A stretch of 64,000 bases of DNA from NCBI GenBank assembly GCA_964019135.1, contig OZ025252.1, positions 47,342,959-47,406,958 of the forward strand, in the 5' to 3' direction. Below are positions 1 to 12,202 of the stretch, one piece after another. Origin of the DNA: Arenicola marina. Lineage: Eukaryota; Annelida; Polychaeta; Arenicolidae. The notes under the pieces are model-generated. The model worked only from the letters and a program-made list of their open reading frames with translations. It did not search any database and was not told the origin of the DNA. Every line of letters starts with the position of its first letter. Position 1 is the stretch's first letter. A program made the position numbers and the translations under genes.

Positions 1-1333
1 ACCCTCCCACTGTACCATGAACCCCTGCGCCTCCCTCCCACTGTACCATGAACCCCTGCGCCACCCTCCCACTGTACCATGAACCCCTGCGCCACCCTCC
101 CACTGTACCATGAACCCCTGCGCCACCCTCCCACTGTACCATGAACCCCTGCGCCTCCCTCCCACTGTACCATGAACCCCTGCGCCACCCTCCCACTGTA
201 CCATGAACCCCTGCGCCACCCTCCCACTGTACCATGAACCCCTGCGCCACCCTCCCACTGTACCATGAACCCCTGCGCCACCCTCCCATTGTACCATGAA
301 CCCCTGCGCCACCCTCCCACTGTACCATGAACCCCTGCGCCTCCCTCCCACTGTACCATGAACCCCTGCGCCACCCTCCCACTCTACCATGAACCCCTGC
401 GCCACCCTCCCACTGTACCATGAACCCCTGCGCCACCCTCCCACTGTACCATGAACCCCTGCGCCACCCTCCCACTGTACCATGAACCCCTGCGCCTCCC
501 TCCCACTGTACCATGAACCCCTGCGCCACCCTCCCACTGTACCATGAACCCCTGCGCCACCCTCCCACTCTACCATGAACCCCTGCGCCACCCTCCCACT
601 GTACCATGAACCCCTGCGCCACCCTCCCATTGTACCATGAACCCCTGCGCCACCCTCCCACTGTACCATGTACCCCTGCGCCACCCTCCCACTGTACCAT
701 GAACCCCTGCGCCACCCTCCCATTGTACCATGAACCCCTGCGCCACCCTCCCACTGTACCATGAACCCCTGCGCCTCCCTCCCACTGTACCATGAACCCC
801 TGCGCCACCCTCCCACTCTACCATGAACCCCTGCGCCACCCTCCCACTGTACCATGAACCCCTGCGCCACCCTCCCACTGTACCATGAACCCCTGCGCCA
901 CCCTCCCACTGTACCATGAACCCCTGCGCCTCCCTCCCACTGTACCATGAACCCCTGCGCCACCCTCCCACTGTACCATGAACCCCTGCGCCACCCTCCC
1001 ACTGTACCATGAACCCCTGCGCCACCCTCCCACTGTACCATGAACCCCTGCGCCACCCTCCCACTGTACCATGAACCCCTGCGCCACCCTCCCACTGTAC
1101 CATGAACCCCTGCGCCTCCCTCCCACTGTACCATGAACCCCTGCGCCACCCTCCCACTGTACCATGAACCCCTGCGCCACCCTCCCACTGTACCATGAAC
1201 CCCTGCGCCACCCTCCCACTGTACCATGAACCCCTGCGCCACCCTCCCACTGTACCATGAACCCCTGCGCCACCCTCCCACTGTACCATGAACCCCTGCG
1301 CCACCCTCCCACTGTACCATGAACCCCTGCGCC
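1..1333. repeat. 31-bp minisatellite, 43 units
   Basis: A head-to-tail 31-bp unit with core CACTGTACCATGAACCCC runs from the first base, so the array continues outside the window. It ends at 1333, and 43 x 31 = 1333 exactly, so no unit here has gained or lost a base. Variants are single substitutions: CACCCTCCC versus CTCCCTCCC, CACTG versus CATTG or CACTC, and one CATGTACCCC. Because 31 is not a multiple of three, the minus strand reads through all three frames every 93 bp. This produces a 265-codon open frame (570-1367) with a 31-residue repeat. I regard that frame as an artefact of the repeat. Confidence 0.97.
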
Positions 1334-1519
1334 CCCTGGAATGTGACAATATGTCACACAACCTCACCTTGACAATGACCTTAATGAGACTTCCTTTATC
1401 AACAACGCGAAATCACTGTTAGTGTTTGTCTGTCCAGGATTCATTCCCTGAACTTACCTGTTACCTGCCACTGAGACGTCTGAAATAAACCAGTGACGTC
1501 ATTACCCGGACAAGGCACT
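1334..1519. other. Unique spacer
   Basis: About 190 bp of non-repetitive sequence separates the 31-bp and 37-bp arrays. It contains one palindromic CRE-like octamer, TGACGTCA, at about 1494-1501. I see no gene, promoter or element here. Confidence 0.7.
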
Positions 1520-4500
1520 GCGAGACCTGCCCACACGCCCTTGTATGTAACTACAGGCGAGACCTGCCCACACGCCCTTGTATGTAACTACAGGCGAGAC
1601 CTGCACACACGCCCTTGTATGTAACTACAGGCGAGACCTGCCCACACGCCCTTGTATGTAACTACAGGCGAGACCTGCACACACGCCCTTGTATGTAACT
1701 ACAGGCGAGACCTGCACACACGCCCTTGTATGTAACTACATGCGAGACCTGCCCACACGCCCTTGTATGTAACTACAGGCGAGACCTGCACACACGCCCT
1801 TGTATGTAACTACAGGCGAGACCTGCCCACACGCCCTTGTATGTAACTACAGGCGAGACCTGCCCACACGCCCTTGTATGTAACTACAGGCGAGACCTGC
1901 CCACACGCCCTTGTATGTAACTACAGGCGGACCTGCACACACGCCCTTGTATGTAACTACAGGCGAGACCTGCCCACACGCCCTTGTATGTAACTACAGG
2001 CGAGACCTGCCCACACGCCCTTGTATGTAACTACAGGCGAGACCTGCCCACACGCCCTTGTATGTAACTACAGGCGAGACCTGCCCACACGCCCTTGTAT
2101 GTAACTACAGGCGAGACCTGCCCACACGCCCTTGTATGTAACTACAGGCGAGACCTGCACACACGCCCTTGTATGTAACTACAGGCGAGACCTGCCCACA
2201 CGCCCTTGTATGTAACTACAGGCGAGACCTGCCCACACGCCCTTGTATGTAACTACAGGCGAGACCTGCCCACACGCCCTTGTATGTAACTACAGGCGAG
2301 ACCTGCACACACGCCCTTGTATGTAACTACAGGCGAGACCTGCACACACGCCCTTGTATGTAACTACAGGCGAGACCTGCCCACACGCCCTTGTATGTAA
2401 CTACAGGCGAGACCTGCCCACACGCCCTTGTATGTAACTACAGGCGAGACCTGCACACACGCCCTTGTATGTAACTACAGGCGAGACCTGCCCACACGCC
2501 CTTGTATGTAACTACAGGCGAGACCTGCACACACGCCCTTGTATGTAACTACAGGCGAGACCTGCCCACACGCCCTTGTATGTAACTACAGGCGAGACCT
2601 GCCCACACGCCCTTGTATGTAACTACAGGCGAGACCTGCACACACGCCCTTGTATGTAACTACAGGCGAGACCTGCACACACGCCCTTGTATGTAACTAC
2701 AGGCGAGACCTGCACACACGCCCTTGTATGTAACTACAGGCGAGACCTGCACACACGCCCTTGTATGTAACTACAGGCGAGACCTGCACACACGCCCTTG
2801 TATGTAACTACAGGCGAGACCTGCACACACGCCCTTGTATGTAACTACAGGCGAGACCTGCACACACGCCCTTGTATGTAACTACAGGCGAGACCTGCCC
2901 ACACGCCCTTGTATGTAACTACAGGCGAGACCTGCACACACGCCCTTGTATGTAACTACAGGCGAGACCTGCCCACACGCCCTTGTATGTAACTACAGGC
3001 GAGACCTGCACACACGCCCTTGTATGTAACTACAGGCGAGACCTGCACACACGCCCTTGTATGTAACTACAGGCGAGACCTGCCCACACGCCCTTGTATG
3101 TAACTACAGGCGAGACCTGCCCACACGCCCTTGTATGTAACTACAGGCGAGACCTGCCCACACGCCCTTGTATGTAACTACAGGCGAGACCTGCACACAC
3201 GCCCTTGTATGTAACTACAGGCGAGACCTGCACACACGCCCTTGTATGTAACTACAGGCGAGACCTGCCCACACGCCCTTGTATGTAACTACAGGCGAGA
3301 CCTGCACACACGCCCTTGTATGTAACTACAGGCGAGACCTGCCCACACGCCCTTGTATGTAACTACAGGCGAGACCTGCACACACGCCCTTGTATGTAAC
3401 TACAGGCGAGACCTGCACACACGCCCTTGTATGTAACTACAGGCGAGACCTGCACACACGCCCTTGTATGTAACTACAGGCGAGACCTGCACACACGCCC
3501 TTGTATGTAACTACAGGCGAGACCTGCACACACGCCCTTGTATGTAACTACAGGCGAGACCTGCACACACGCCCTTGTATGTAACTACAGGCGAGACCTG
3601 CACACACGCCCTTGTATGTAACTACAGGCGAGACCTGCCCACACGCCCTTGTATGTAACTACAGGCGAGACCTGCACACACGCCCTTGTATGTAACTACA
3701 GGCGAGACCTGCACACACGCCCTTGTATGTAACTACAGGCGAGACCTGCACACACGCCCTTGTATGTAACTACAGGCGAGACCTGCCCACACGCCCTTGT
3801 ATGTAACTACAGGCGAGACCTGCACACACGCCCTTGTATGTAACTACAGGCGAGACCTTCACACACGCCCTTGTATGTAACTACAGGCGAGACCTGCACA
3901 CACGCCCTTGTATGTAACTACAGGCGAGACCTGCACACACGCCCTTGTATGTAACTACAGGCGAGACCTTCACACACGCCCTTGTATGTAACTACAGGCG
4001 AGACCTGCACACACGCCCTTGTATGTAACTACAGGCGAGACCTGCCCACACGCCCTTGTATGTAACTACAGGCGAGACCTGCCCACACGCCCTTGTATGT
4101 AACTACAGGCGAGACCTGCACACACGCCCTTGTATGTAACTACAGGCGAGACCTGCACACACGCCCTTGTATGTAACTACAGGCGAGACCTGCACACACG
4201 CCCTTGTATGTAACTACAGGCGAGACCTGCACACACGCCCTTGTATGTAACTACAGGCGAGACCTGCACACACGCCCTTGTATGTAACTACAGGCGAGAC
4301 CTGCCCACACGCCCTTGTATGTAACTACAGGCGAGACCTGCCCACACGCCCTTGTATGTAACTACAGGCGAGACCTGCCCACACGCCCTTGTATGTAACT
4401 ACAGGCGAGACCTGCACACACGCCCTTGTATGCAACTACAGGCGAGACCTGCCCACACGCCCTTGTATGTAACTACAGGCGAGACCTGCACACACGCCCT

Positions 4501-6871
4501 TGTATGTAACTATAGGCGAGACCTGCACACACGCCCTTGTATGTAACTACAGGCGAGACCTGCACACACGCCCTTGTATGTAACTACAGGCGAGACCTGC
4601 CCACACGCCCTTGTATGTAACTACAGGCGAGACCTGCCCACACGCCCTTGTATGTAACTACAGGCGAGACCTGCCCACACGCCCTTGTATGTAACTACAG
4701 GCGAGACCTGCCCACACGCCCTTGTATGTAACTACAGGCGAGACCTGCCCACACGCCCTTGTATGTAACTACAGGCGAGACCTGCCCACACGCCCTTGTA
4801 TGCAACTACAGGCGAGACCTGCCCACACGCCCTTGTATGTAACTACAGGCGAGACCTGCCCACACGCCCTTGTATGTAACTACAGGCGAGACCTGCCCAC
4901 ACGCCCTTGTATGCAACTACAGGCGAGACCTGCCCACACGCCCTTGTATGTAACTACAGGCGAGACCTGCCCACACGCCCTTGTATGTAACTACAGGCGA
5001 GACCTGCACACACGCCCTTGTATGTAACTACAGGCGAGACCTGCACACACGCCCTTGTATGTAACTACAGGCGAGACCTGCCCACACGCCCTTGTATGTA
5101 ACTACAGGCGAGACCTGCACACACGCCCTTGTATGTAACTACAGGCGAGACCTGCACACACGCCCTTGTATGTAACTACAGGCGAGACCTGCCCACACGC
5201 CCTTGTATGTAACTACAGGCGAGACCTGCACACACGCCCTTGTATGTAACTACAGGCGAGACCTGCACACACGCCCTTGTATGTAACTACAGGCGAGACC
5301 TGCACACACGCCCTTGTATGTAACTACAGGCGAGACCTGCACACACGCCCTTGTATGTAACTACAGGCGAGACCTGCACACACGCCCTTGTATGTAACTA
5401 CAGGCGAGACCTGCCCACACGCCCTTGTATGTAACTACAGGCGAGACCTGCACACACGCCCTTGTATGTAACTACAGGCGAGACCTGCACACACGCCCTT
5501 GTATGTAACTACAGGCGAGACCTGCACACACGCCCTTGTATGTAACTACAGGCGAGACCTGCCCACACGCCCTTGTATGTAACTACAGGCGAGACCTGCC
5601 CACACGCCCTTGTATGTAACTACAGGCGAGACCTGCCCACACGCCCTTGTATGTAACTACAGGCGAGACCTGCACACACGCCCTTGTATGTAACTACAGG
5701 CGAGACCTGCCCACACGCCCTTGTATGTAACTACAGGCGAGACCTGCCCACACGCCCTTGTATGTAACTACAGGCGAGACCTGCCCACACGCCCTTGTAT
5801 GTAACTACAGGCGAGACCTGCACACACGCCCTTGTATGTAACTACAGGCGAGACCTGCACACACGCCCTTGTATGTAACTACAGGCGAGACCTGCCCACA
5901 CGCCCTTGTATGTAACTACAGGCGAGACCTGCACACACGCCCTTGTATGTAACTACAGGCGAGACCTGCACACACGCCCTTGTATGTAACTACAGGCGAG
6001 ACTTGCCCACACGCCCTTGTATGTAACTACAGGCGAGACCTGCCCACACGCCCTTGTATGTAACTACAGGCGAGACCTGCCCACACGCCCTTGTATGTAA
6101 CTACAGGCGTAACCTGCACACACGCCCTTGTATGTAACTACAGGCGAGACCTGCCCACACGCCCTTGTATGTAACTACAGGCGAGACCTGCACACACGCC
6201 CTTGTATGTAACTACAGGCGAGACCTGCACACACGCCCTTGTATGTAACTACAGGCGAGACCTGCCCACACGCCCTTGTATGTAACTACAGGCGAGACCT
6301 GCCCACACGCCCTTGTATGTAACTACAGGCGAGACCTGCCCACACGCCCTTGTATGTAACTACAGGCGAGACCTGCACACACGCCCTTGTATGTAACTAC
6401 AGGCGAGACCTGCCCACACGCCCTTGTATGTAACTACAGGCGTAACCTGCACACACGCCCTTGTATGTAACTACAGGCGAGACCTGCCCACACGCCCTTG
6501 TATGTAACTACAGGCGAGACCTGCACACACGCCCTTGTATGTAACTACAGGCGAGACCTGCCCACACGCCCTTGTATGTAACTACAGGCGAGACCTGCAC
6601 ACACGCCCTTGTATGTAACTACAGGCGAGACCTGCACACACGCCCTTGTATGTAACTACAGGCGAGACCTGCACACACGCCCTTGTATGTAACTACAGGC
6701 GAGACCTGCCCACACGCCCTTGTATGTAACTACAGGCGAGACCTGCACACACGCCCTTGTATGTAACTACAGGCGAGACTGCCCACACGCCCTTGTATGT
6801 AACTACAGGCGAGACCTGCACACACGCCCTTGTATGTAACTGCAGGTGAGACCTGCACACACGCCTTTGTA
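1520..6871. repeat. 37-bp minisatellite, about 144 units, with a two-state variant site
   Basis: The tandem unit is 37 bp with core CCTTGTATGTAACTACAGG. Units are very uniform except at one position after GACCTGC, which is either C (CCCACAC) or A (CACACAC). The two states alternate irregularly along the array, like minisatellite variant repeats in human MVR mapping. Rare variants mark local duplication: GACCTTCACAC about 3 units apart near 3857 and 3968, and GCGTAACC 9 units (333 bp) apart at about 6108 and 6441. One unit near 1928 has lost a base. The last unit is diverged (CTGCAGGTGAG, then CCTTTGTAC). Confidence 0.97.
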
Positions 6872-6893
6872 CACAGGCACAGTAAATCAGTGG

Positions 6894-6937
6894 AGGGGGG
6901 AGGCCGGCGGGGGGGGGGGGGAGGGGGGTAGGGGGCC
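6894..6937 (+). other. G-quadruplex-prone G-tract
   Basis: Several runs of three or more G with short gaps, including one run of about 12-13 G, meet the usual G4 pattern on the plus strand. It lies immediately beyond the edge of the 37-bp array. Such tracts are known replication and sequencing trouble spots, and the exact run length may be unreliable. Confidence 0.6.
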
Positions 6938-7140
6938 CCACAAATATATACTAAACACACAAGGTGTCCAACTCCCGCTGGAACTGAGCGACAGGCACCC
7001 GTTTCAACCCCCAATATCGCACATTTACCGCGCTTGACGGGCCCCGTAAATGCCTAAGTCCGATTTCTAAGTAATTTATTTATTTCATCAATAAGTAAAC
7101 GAGACCTGTACTGCCGTGTAGTCGCGACAAATAAAGAATT

Positions 7141-7219
7141 ATGCAACCACAACAACCAACTCCGGAACAGATTGAGCAAACATGGCTGACATCGCGAGAA
7201 TTCGCCTGCGAGATCTCAG
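7141..7219 (+). CDS. Candidate first coding exon (unrecognised, weak)
   Basis: An ATG at 7141 opens a 26-codon frame beginning MQPQQPTPEQIEQTW and continuing with a mixed, protein-like composition. It then meets CAG|GTAAAG, a fair match to a 5' splice donor, at 7219/7220. Read without splicing, the frame stops at 7243-7245 after 34 codons. It is too short to identify and I recognise no domain. I see no downstream exon that clearly joins it before the 21-bp array. An antisense open frame of 95 codons covers the same area (7139-7426) and looks no better. The call rests only on the start codon, composition and donor site, so it may be chance. Confidence 0.2.
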
Positions 7220-8195
7220 GTAAAGTGAGCGAAAGACAGATATAGCAGAGGCTGATATCCCCATTGTCTTGTTGCTAATTAACCACGGCAGGTGACATGC
7301 CATTCGCCGCCAAGGGGGACAGCGAACAAAGAATATGAATCTGGATTTCAGCGGATTACGGACAATGGCTGACAGTGCATTGATACAACTCCACGTCATT
7401 TGAAGCGTCGCATTTCTAGAAGTCATTTAGATGCAAGACCAGTGACACTAGACGCGGCGGATACAGTTGTCACGACGTCAGTAACTCTATGACGCGCCTG
7501 CCAAGTCTCTTGCGTAAACCAAGAATAGTTTTTACGAATACCGCCTCAGAAAGGAAGAAGACGACAGAAGACCGCTGAGAGCCTTGTGATGCGGTATCAC
7601 CCACCGCCACACAACAACACCTTTTACAGTCGCGTCTTCATGACTTCTGCAACCTTTCGCAAAAATACAAGATATATACTGCAATGTTTATATTTGTTAA
7701 ATGAAGATATGCACATTAAATATAAATATGCATATTACTAGCCAGATATAACAATGGTACGAGTAGCGCTCGGGAGTAATCAATATATACTGTGACTGTT
7801 TTAATTTCACGTTAGTCTAGTGGTTTAATCTAGGTGTACGCTGCAGCCTGATGAATATTCATTAGAGCACGGCCACCGTCGCCATCTCGAGACGTCACGT
7901 GGTCTGCCAAGGTTCCAATCATAAAGTACATGAAGGCAGTATCCCCAAAGTCACGTGACAGGGGTACAGAAGCGGCCTGCAATCTTGGGGCTGTCGGTTG
8001 TCACCCTGGTATCGACCTGGGGTAGGGAGAGGGGGGGGGACGTCTGGAAGGGTCTTGTGACTGGGGGTAGGAAGGGGGGGGGGCTCTAAAGGGGTGTTCA
8101 GACCAAACAGGGCGGGATTGGGGACGGATTCTGGTCGTTGGTGACTCGGGGGACTTCTCGTACCGTCTTTGTATGACAGCGGAGGATTCCCGTAT

Positions 8196-9166
8196 TGGGC
8201 CAGGGGACCCCGGTGTTGGGCCAGAGGGCACCCGTGTGGGGCCAGAGGGCCCCGTGTGGGCAAGGCGGCCCCCGTGTTGGGCCAGGGGGCACCCGTGTGG
8301 GGCCAGAGGGCCCCGTGTGGGCAAGGCGGCCCCCGTGTTGGGCCAGGAGGCCCCCGTTTTGGGCCAGGAGGCCCCGTGTTGGGCCAGGAGGCCCCGTGTT
8401 GGGCCAGGAGGCCCCCGTGTTGGGCCAGGAGGCCCCCGTGTTGGGCCAGGAGGCCCCTGTGTTGGGCCAGGAGGCCCCCGTGTTGGGCCAGGAGGCCCCC
8501 GTGTTGGGTCAGGAGGCCCCCGTGTTGGGTCAGGAGGCCCCCGTTTTGGGCCAGGAGGCCCCCGTGTTGGGCCAGGAGGCCCCCGTGTTGGGCAAGGGGG
8601 CCCCCGTGTTGGGCCAGGAGGCCCCCGTGTTGGGCCAGGAGGCCCCCGTGTTGGGCCAGGAGGCCCCCGTGTTGGGCCAGGGGGCCCCTGTGTTGGCCCA
8701 GGAGGCCCCGTGTTGGGCAAGGGGGCCCCCGTGTTGGGCAAGGGGGCCCCCGTGTTGGGCCAGGAGGCCCCTGTGTTGGCCCAGGAGGCCCCGTGTTGGG
8801 CCAGAAGGCCCCCGTGTTGGGCCAGGAGGCGCCCGTGTTGGACCAGGAGGCCCCCGTGTTGGGCCAGGAGGCCCCCGTGTTGGGCCAGGAGGCCCCTGTG
8901 TTGGCCCAGGAGGCCCTGTGTTGGGCCAGGAGGCCCCCGTGTTGGCCCAGGAGGCCCCCGTGTTGGGCCAGGATGCCCCCGTGTTGGGCCAGGAGGCCCC
9001 CGTGTTGGGCCAGGAGGCCCCCGTGTTGGGCCAGGAGGCCCCTGTGTTGGGCCAGGGGGCCCCTGTGTTGGGCCAGGAGGCCCCTGTGTTGGGCCAGGAG
9101 GCCCCTGTGTTGGGCCAGGAGGCCCCCGTGTTGGGCCAGGAGGCCCCTGTGTTGGGCCAGGAGGCT
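8196..9166. repeat. 21-bp minisatellite, about 46 units, GC-rich
   Basis: The tandem 21-bp unit has core GTGTTGGGCCAGGAGGCCCC. Some units are 20 bp (one C fewer), and variants include GGGCAAGGGGG and GTTTTGGG. The first units are more diverged (GGGCACCCGTGTGGGG). Each unit carries complementary GGGCC and GGCCCC blocks and can fold into hairpins. As 21 is divisible by three, plus-strand open frames of 432, 404 and 365 codons (7-residue repeats such as GQEAPVL or GPGGPRV) and a collagen-like minus-strand frame all coexist. That coexistence argues that none is a real gene. Confidence 0.95.
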
Positions 9167-9722
9167 CCTGTCTCGCTGTCTGGTCTGGACGAGATCACCT
9201 GTCAGACGGGACCCAAGCCGTCAGGGGGGAGGGGCGGGGCCTTCCTCACGGGGTGCTGGAGAAGGGGTAGAGGAGTGGACGGGTGGCGAGGGGGAGGGGG
9301 CGATGCTGATATATACGGCATTGCGATTATTCTCAGTACAGAAAATGGGTCGCACCAAAAAACGCCATCCATCAGCTCAGTTGAACAAGACAGTTTTGTT
9401 TCATTTTAAACATGAAGTTCCTTACATGCAGTTTAAACACGTAAATTCCCCTCATGACGTTGAATGACCCCAAATTCACTCAGAAAGCTGCTCATAGCAT
9501 ATAGTATATATCTCAGAAGAATTAATTCACACCTCTAGTCGAAGCAATTGAAGTCATGGAATTTGGCTACGCAGTATTCTGTAGCGTTCCGTATGTTACA
9601 TTGGGTTTCATGGATGACTTCTAACTCATTGTAACATGTTCATGCAGTCCCGGCTCTCGATGGTAGACTCGCCAGTTGACAACCCACCTGGATACCTTTG
9701 TAACTGCGCTAATCAATTTGTA
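9167..9722. other. Unique spacer
   Basis: The first part is G-rich (about 9215-9300), and the rest is balanced to AT-rich. I see no supported gene. Open frames leaking from the 21-bp array end here. The right edge passes into the LINE fragment. Confidence 0.6.
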
Positions 9723-9953
9723 GTTAGTGACCGAGTTGTTGTGGAACCTAAGGAAATTACGGACGACCAGGCAACATTTTACCAGTTATTGTAAGCCAAT
9801 CCCGATATAGTAGTTCCTGACGTATCCGGGAATGTAGTAAGAGAAAATAAAATAAGCGCTTTAGATTCTGCTCACGAAAATAGTTGCGAGTGAATAGTTA
9901 CACTGGAGTGATGGAAAACGATAAGACGCCAGGCGGTGATGGTCTGTCGTTAA
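9723..9953 (+). mobile_element. L1/Tx1-like LINE fragment (start of the RT region)
   Basis: Translation from 9723 gives motifs in the order expected just upstream of and at the start of an L1/Tx1 reverse transcriptase: EPKEITDDQATFYQLL, then ANPDIVV, then ENSCE and IVTLE, then MENDKTPGGDGLSL from the ATG at 9911. In that family the last motif is the familiar M(K/E)NxK(T/S)PGxDGL. The reading frame is decayed, with in-frame stops at 9792-9794 and 9891-9893. There is also a frame change with loss of a few residues between IVTLE and MEND. The fragment does not continue into the rest of the RT. Instead it runs straight into the 32-bp tandem array, whose unit is made from these last codons. Family assignment is by eye. 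Confidence 0.8.
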
Positions 9954-12200
9954 TAAGACGCCAGGCGGTTATGGTCTGTCGTTAATAAGACGCCAGGCGG
10001 TGATGGTCTGTCGTTAACCAGACGCCAGGCGGTGATGGTCTGTCGTTAACCAGACGCCAGGCGGTGATGGTCTGTCGTTAATAAGACGCCAGGCGGTGAT
10101 GGTCTGTCGTTAATGAGACGCCAGGCGGTGATGGTCTGTCGTTAATAAGACGCCAGGCGGTGATGGTCTGTCGTTAACCAGACGCCAGGCGGTGATGGTC
10201 TGTCGTTAATAAGACGCCAGGCGGTGATGGTCTGTCGTTAATGAGACGCCAGGCGGTGATGGTCTGTCGTTAACCAGACGCCAGGCGGTGATGGTCTGTC
10301 GTTAATAAGACGCCAGGCGGTGATGGTCTGTCGTTAACCAGACGCCAGGCGGTGATGGTCTGTCGTTAATAAGACGCCAGGCGATGATGGTCTGTCGTTA
10401 ATAAGACGCCAGGCGGTGATGGTCTGTCGTTAATAAGACGCCAGGCGGTGATGGTCTGTCGTTGATAAGACGCCAGGCGGTGATGGTCTGTCGTTAACCA
10501 GACGCCAGGCGGTGATGGTCTGTCGTTAATGAGACGCCAGGCGGTGATGGTCTGTCGTTGATAAGACGCCAGGCGGTGATGGTCTGTCGTTAACCAGACG
10601 CCAGGCGGTGATGGTCTGTCGTTAATAAGACGCCAGGCGATGATGGTCTGTCGTTAATAAGACGCCAGGCGGTGATGGTCTGTCGTTAATAAGACGCCAG
10701 GCGGTGATGGTCTGTCGTTAACCAGACGCCAGGCGGTGATGGTCTGTCGTTAATAAGACGCCAGGCGATGATGGTCTGTCGTTAATAAGACGCCAGGCGG
10801 TGATGGTCTGTCGTTAATAAGACGCCAGGCGGTGATGGTCTGTCGTTGATAAGACGCCAGGCGGTGATGGTCTGTCGTTAACCAGACGCCAGGCGGTGAT
10901 GGTCTGTCGTTAATAAGACGCCAGGCGATGATGGTCTGTCGTTAATAAGACGCCAGGCGGTGATGGTCTGTCGTTAATAAGACGCCAGGCGGTGATGGTC
11001 TGTCGTTAATAAGACGCCAGGCGGTGATGGTCTGTCGTTAATAAGACGCCAGGCGGTGATGGTCTGTCGTTAATGAGACGCCAGGCGGTGATGGTCTGTC
11101 GTTAATAAGACGCCAGGCGGTGATGGTCTGTCGTTAATAAGACGCCAGGCGGTGATGGTCTGTCGTTAATGAGACGCCAGGCGGTGATGGTCTGTCGTTA
11201 ACCAGACGCCAGGCGGTGATGGTCTGTCGTTGATAAGACGCCAGGCGGTGATGGTCTGTCGTTAATAAGACGCCAGGCGGTGATGGTCTGTCGTTAACCA
11301 GACGCCAGGCGGTGATGGTCTGTCGTTAACCAGACGCCAGGCGGTGATGGTCTGTCGTTAATAAGACGCCAGGCGGTGATGGTCTGTCGTGAATAAGACG
11401 CCAGGCAGTGATGGTCTGTCGTTAACAAGACGCCAGGCGGTGATGGTCTGTCGTTAACCAGACGCCAGGCGGTGATGGTCGGTCGTTAATAAGACGCCAG
11501 GCGGTGATGGTCTGTCGTTAATAAGACGCCAGGCGGTGATGGTCTGTCGCTAATGAGACGCCAGGCGGTGATGGTCTGTCGTTAATAAGACGCCAGGCGG
11601 TGATGGTCTGTCGTTAATGAGACGCCAGGCGGTGATGGTCTGTCGTTAATAAGACGCCAGGCGGTGATGGTCTGTCGTTAATAAGACGCCAGGCGGTGAT
11701 GGTCTGTCGTTAACCAGACGCCAGGCGGTGATGGTCTGTCGTTAACCAGACGCCAGGCGGTGATGGTCGGTCGTTAATAAGACGCCAGGCGGTGATGGTC
11801 TGTCGTTAATAAGACGCCAGGCGGTGATGGTCTGTCGCTAATGAGACGCCAGGCGGTGATGGTCTGTCGTTAATAAGACGCCAGGCGGTGATGGTCTGTT
11901 GTTAATAAGACGCCAGGCGGTGATGGTCTGTCGCTAATGAGACGCCAGGCGGTGATGGTCTGTCGTTAATAAGACGCCAGGCGGTGATGGTCTGTCTTTA
12001 ATGAGACGCCAGGCGATGATGATCTGTCGTTAGCAAGACGCCAGGCAGTGATGATCTGTCGTTAACAAGACGCCAGGCGATGATGGTCTGTCGTTAACAA
12101 GACGCCAGGCAGTGATGGTCTGTCATTAATAAGACGCCAGGCGGTGATGGTCTGTCGTTAACAAGACGCCAGGCGGTGACGGTCTGTCGTTAATGAGACG
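9921..12200. repeat. 32-bp minisatellite derived from LINE RT codons, about 71 units
   Basis: The 32-bp unit has core GACGCCAGGCGGTGATGGTC, followed by a TGTCGTTA end. The first unit lies in frame with the LINE motif MENDKTPGGDGLSL, so the array is an amplified piece of that RT sequence. As 32 is not divisible by three, the coding sense is lost after one unit. Units differ mainly in the four bases after GTCGT, which read TAATAA, TAACCA, TAATGA or TGATAA in different combinations. The right edge (about 11990-12200) is more diverged, as expected for an array homogenised from the middle by unequal exchange. Confidence 0.96.
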
Positions 12201-12202
12201 AC

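Larger units (their letters stand above)
6872..8195. other. Unique spacer with a G-tract; no firm gene
   Basis: About 1.3 kb of single-copy sequence. A strongly G-rich stretch (about 6894-6937, with runs of 6 to 13 G) could form a G-quadruplex. From about 7040 to 7900 the composition is mixed to AT-rich, with a palindromic ATGAATATTCAT near 7850. The only coding hint is the short frame at 7141-7219 listed separately. At 8020-8095 a G-rich, slightly repetitive stretch leads into the 21-bp array. Confidence 0.6.

Noticed and set aside
1-1333. Telomeric or subtelomeric simple repeat
   Set aside because: The 31-bp unit does not resemble TTAGGG or another known telomere motif. Subtelomeric location remains possible but is not shown by the sequence.
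1520-6871. CRISPR array
   Set aside because: Units are contiguous and nearly identical with no unique spacers between repeats, and the genome is clearly eukaryotic.
8001-9467. Collagen-like (PGPTRG) or silk-like repetitive protein
   Set aside because: The Gly/Pro pattern comes from the GC-rich 21-bp repeat and appears in several frames on both strands. There is no signal peptide, non-repetitive domain or exon structure.
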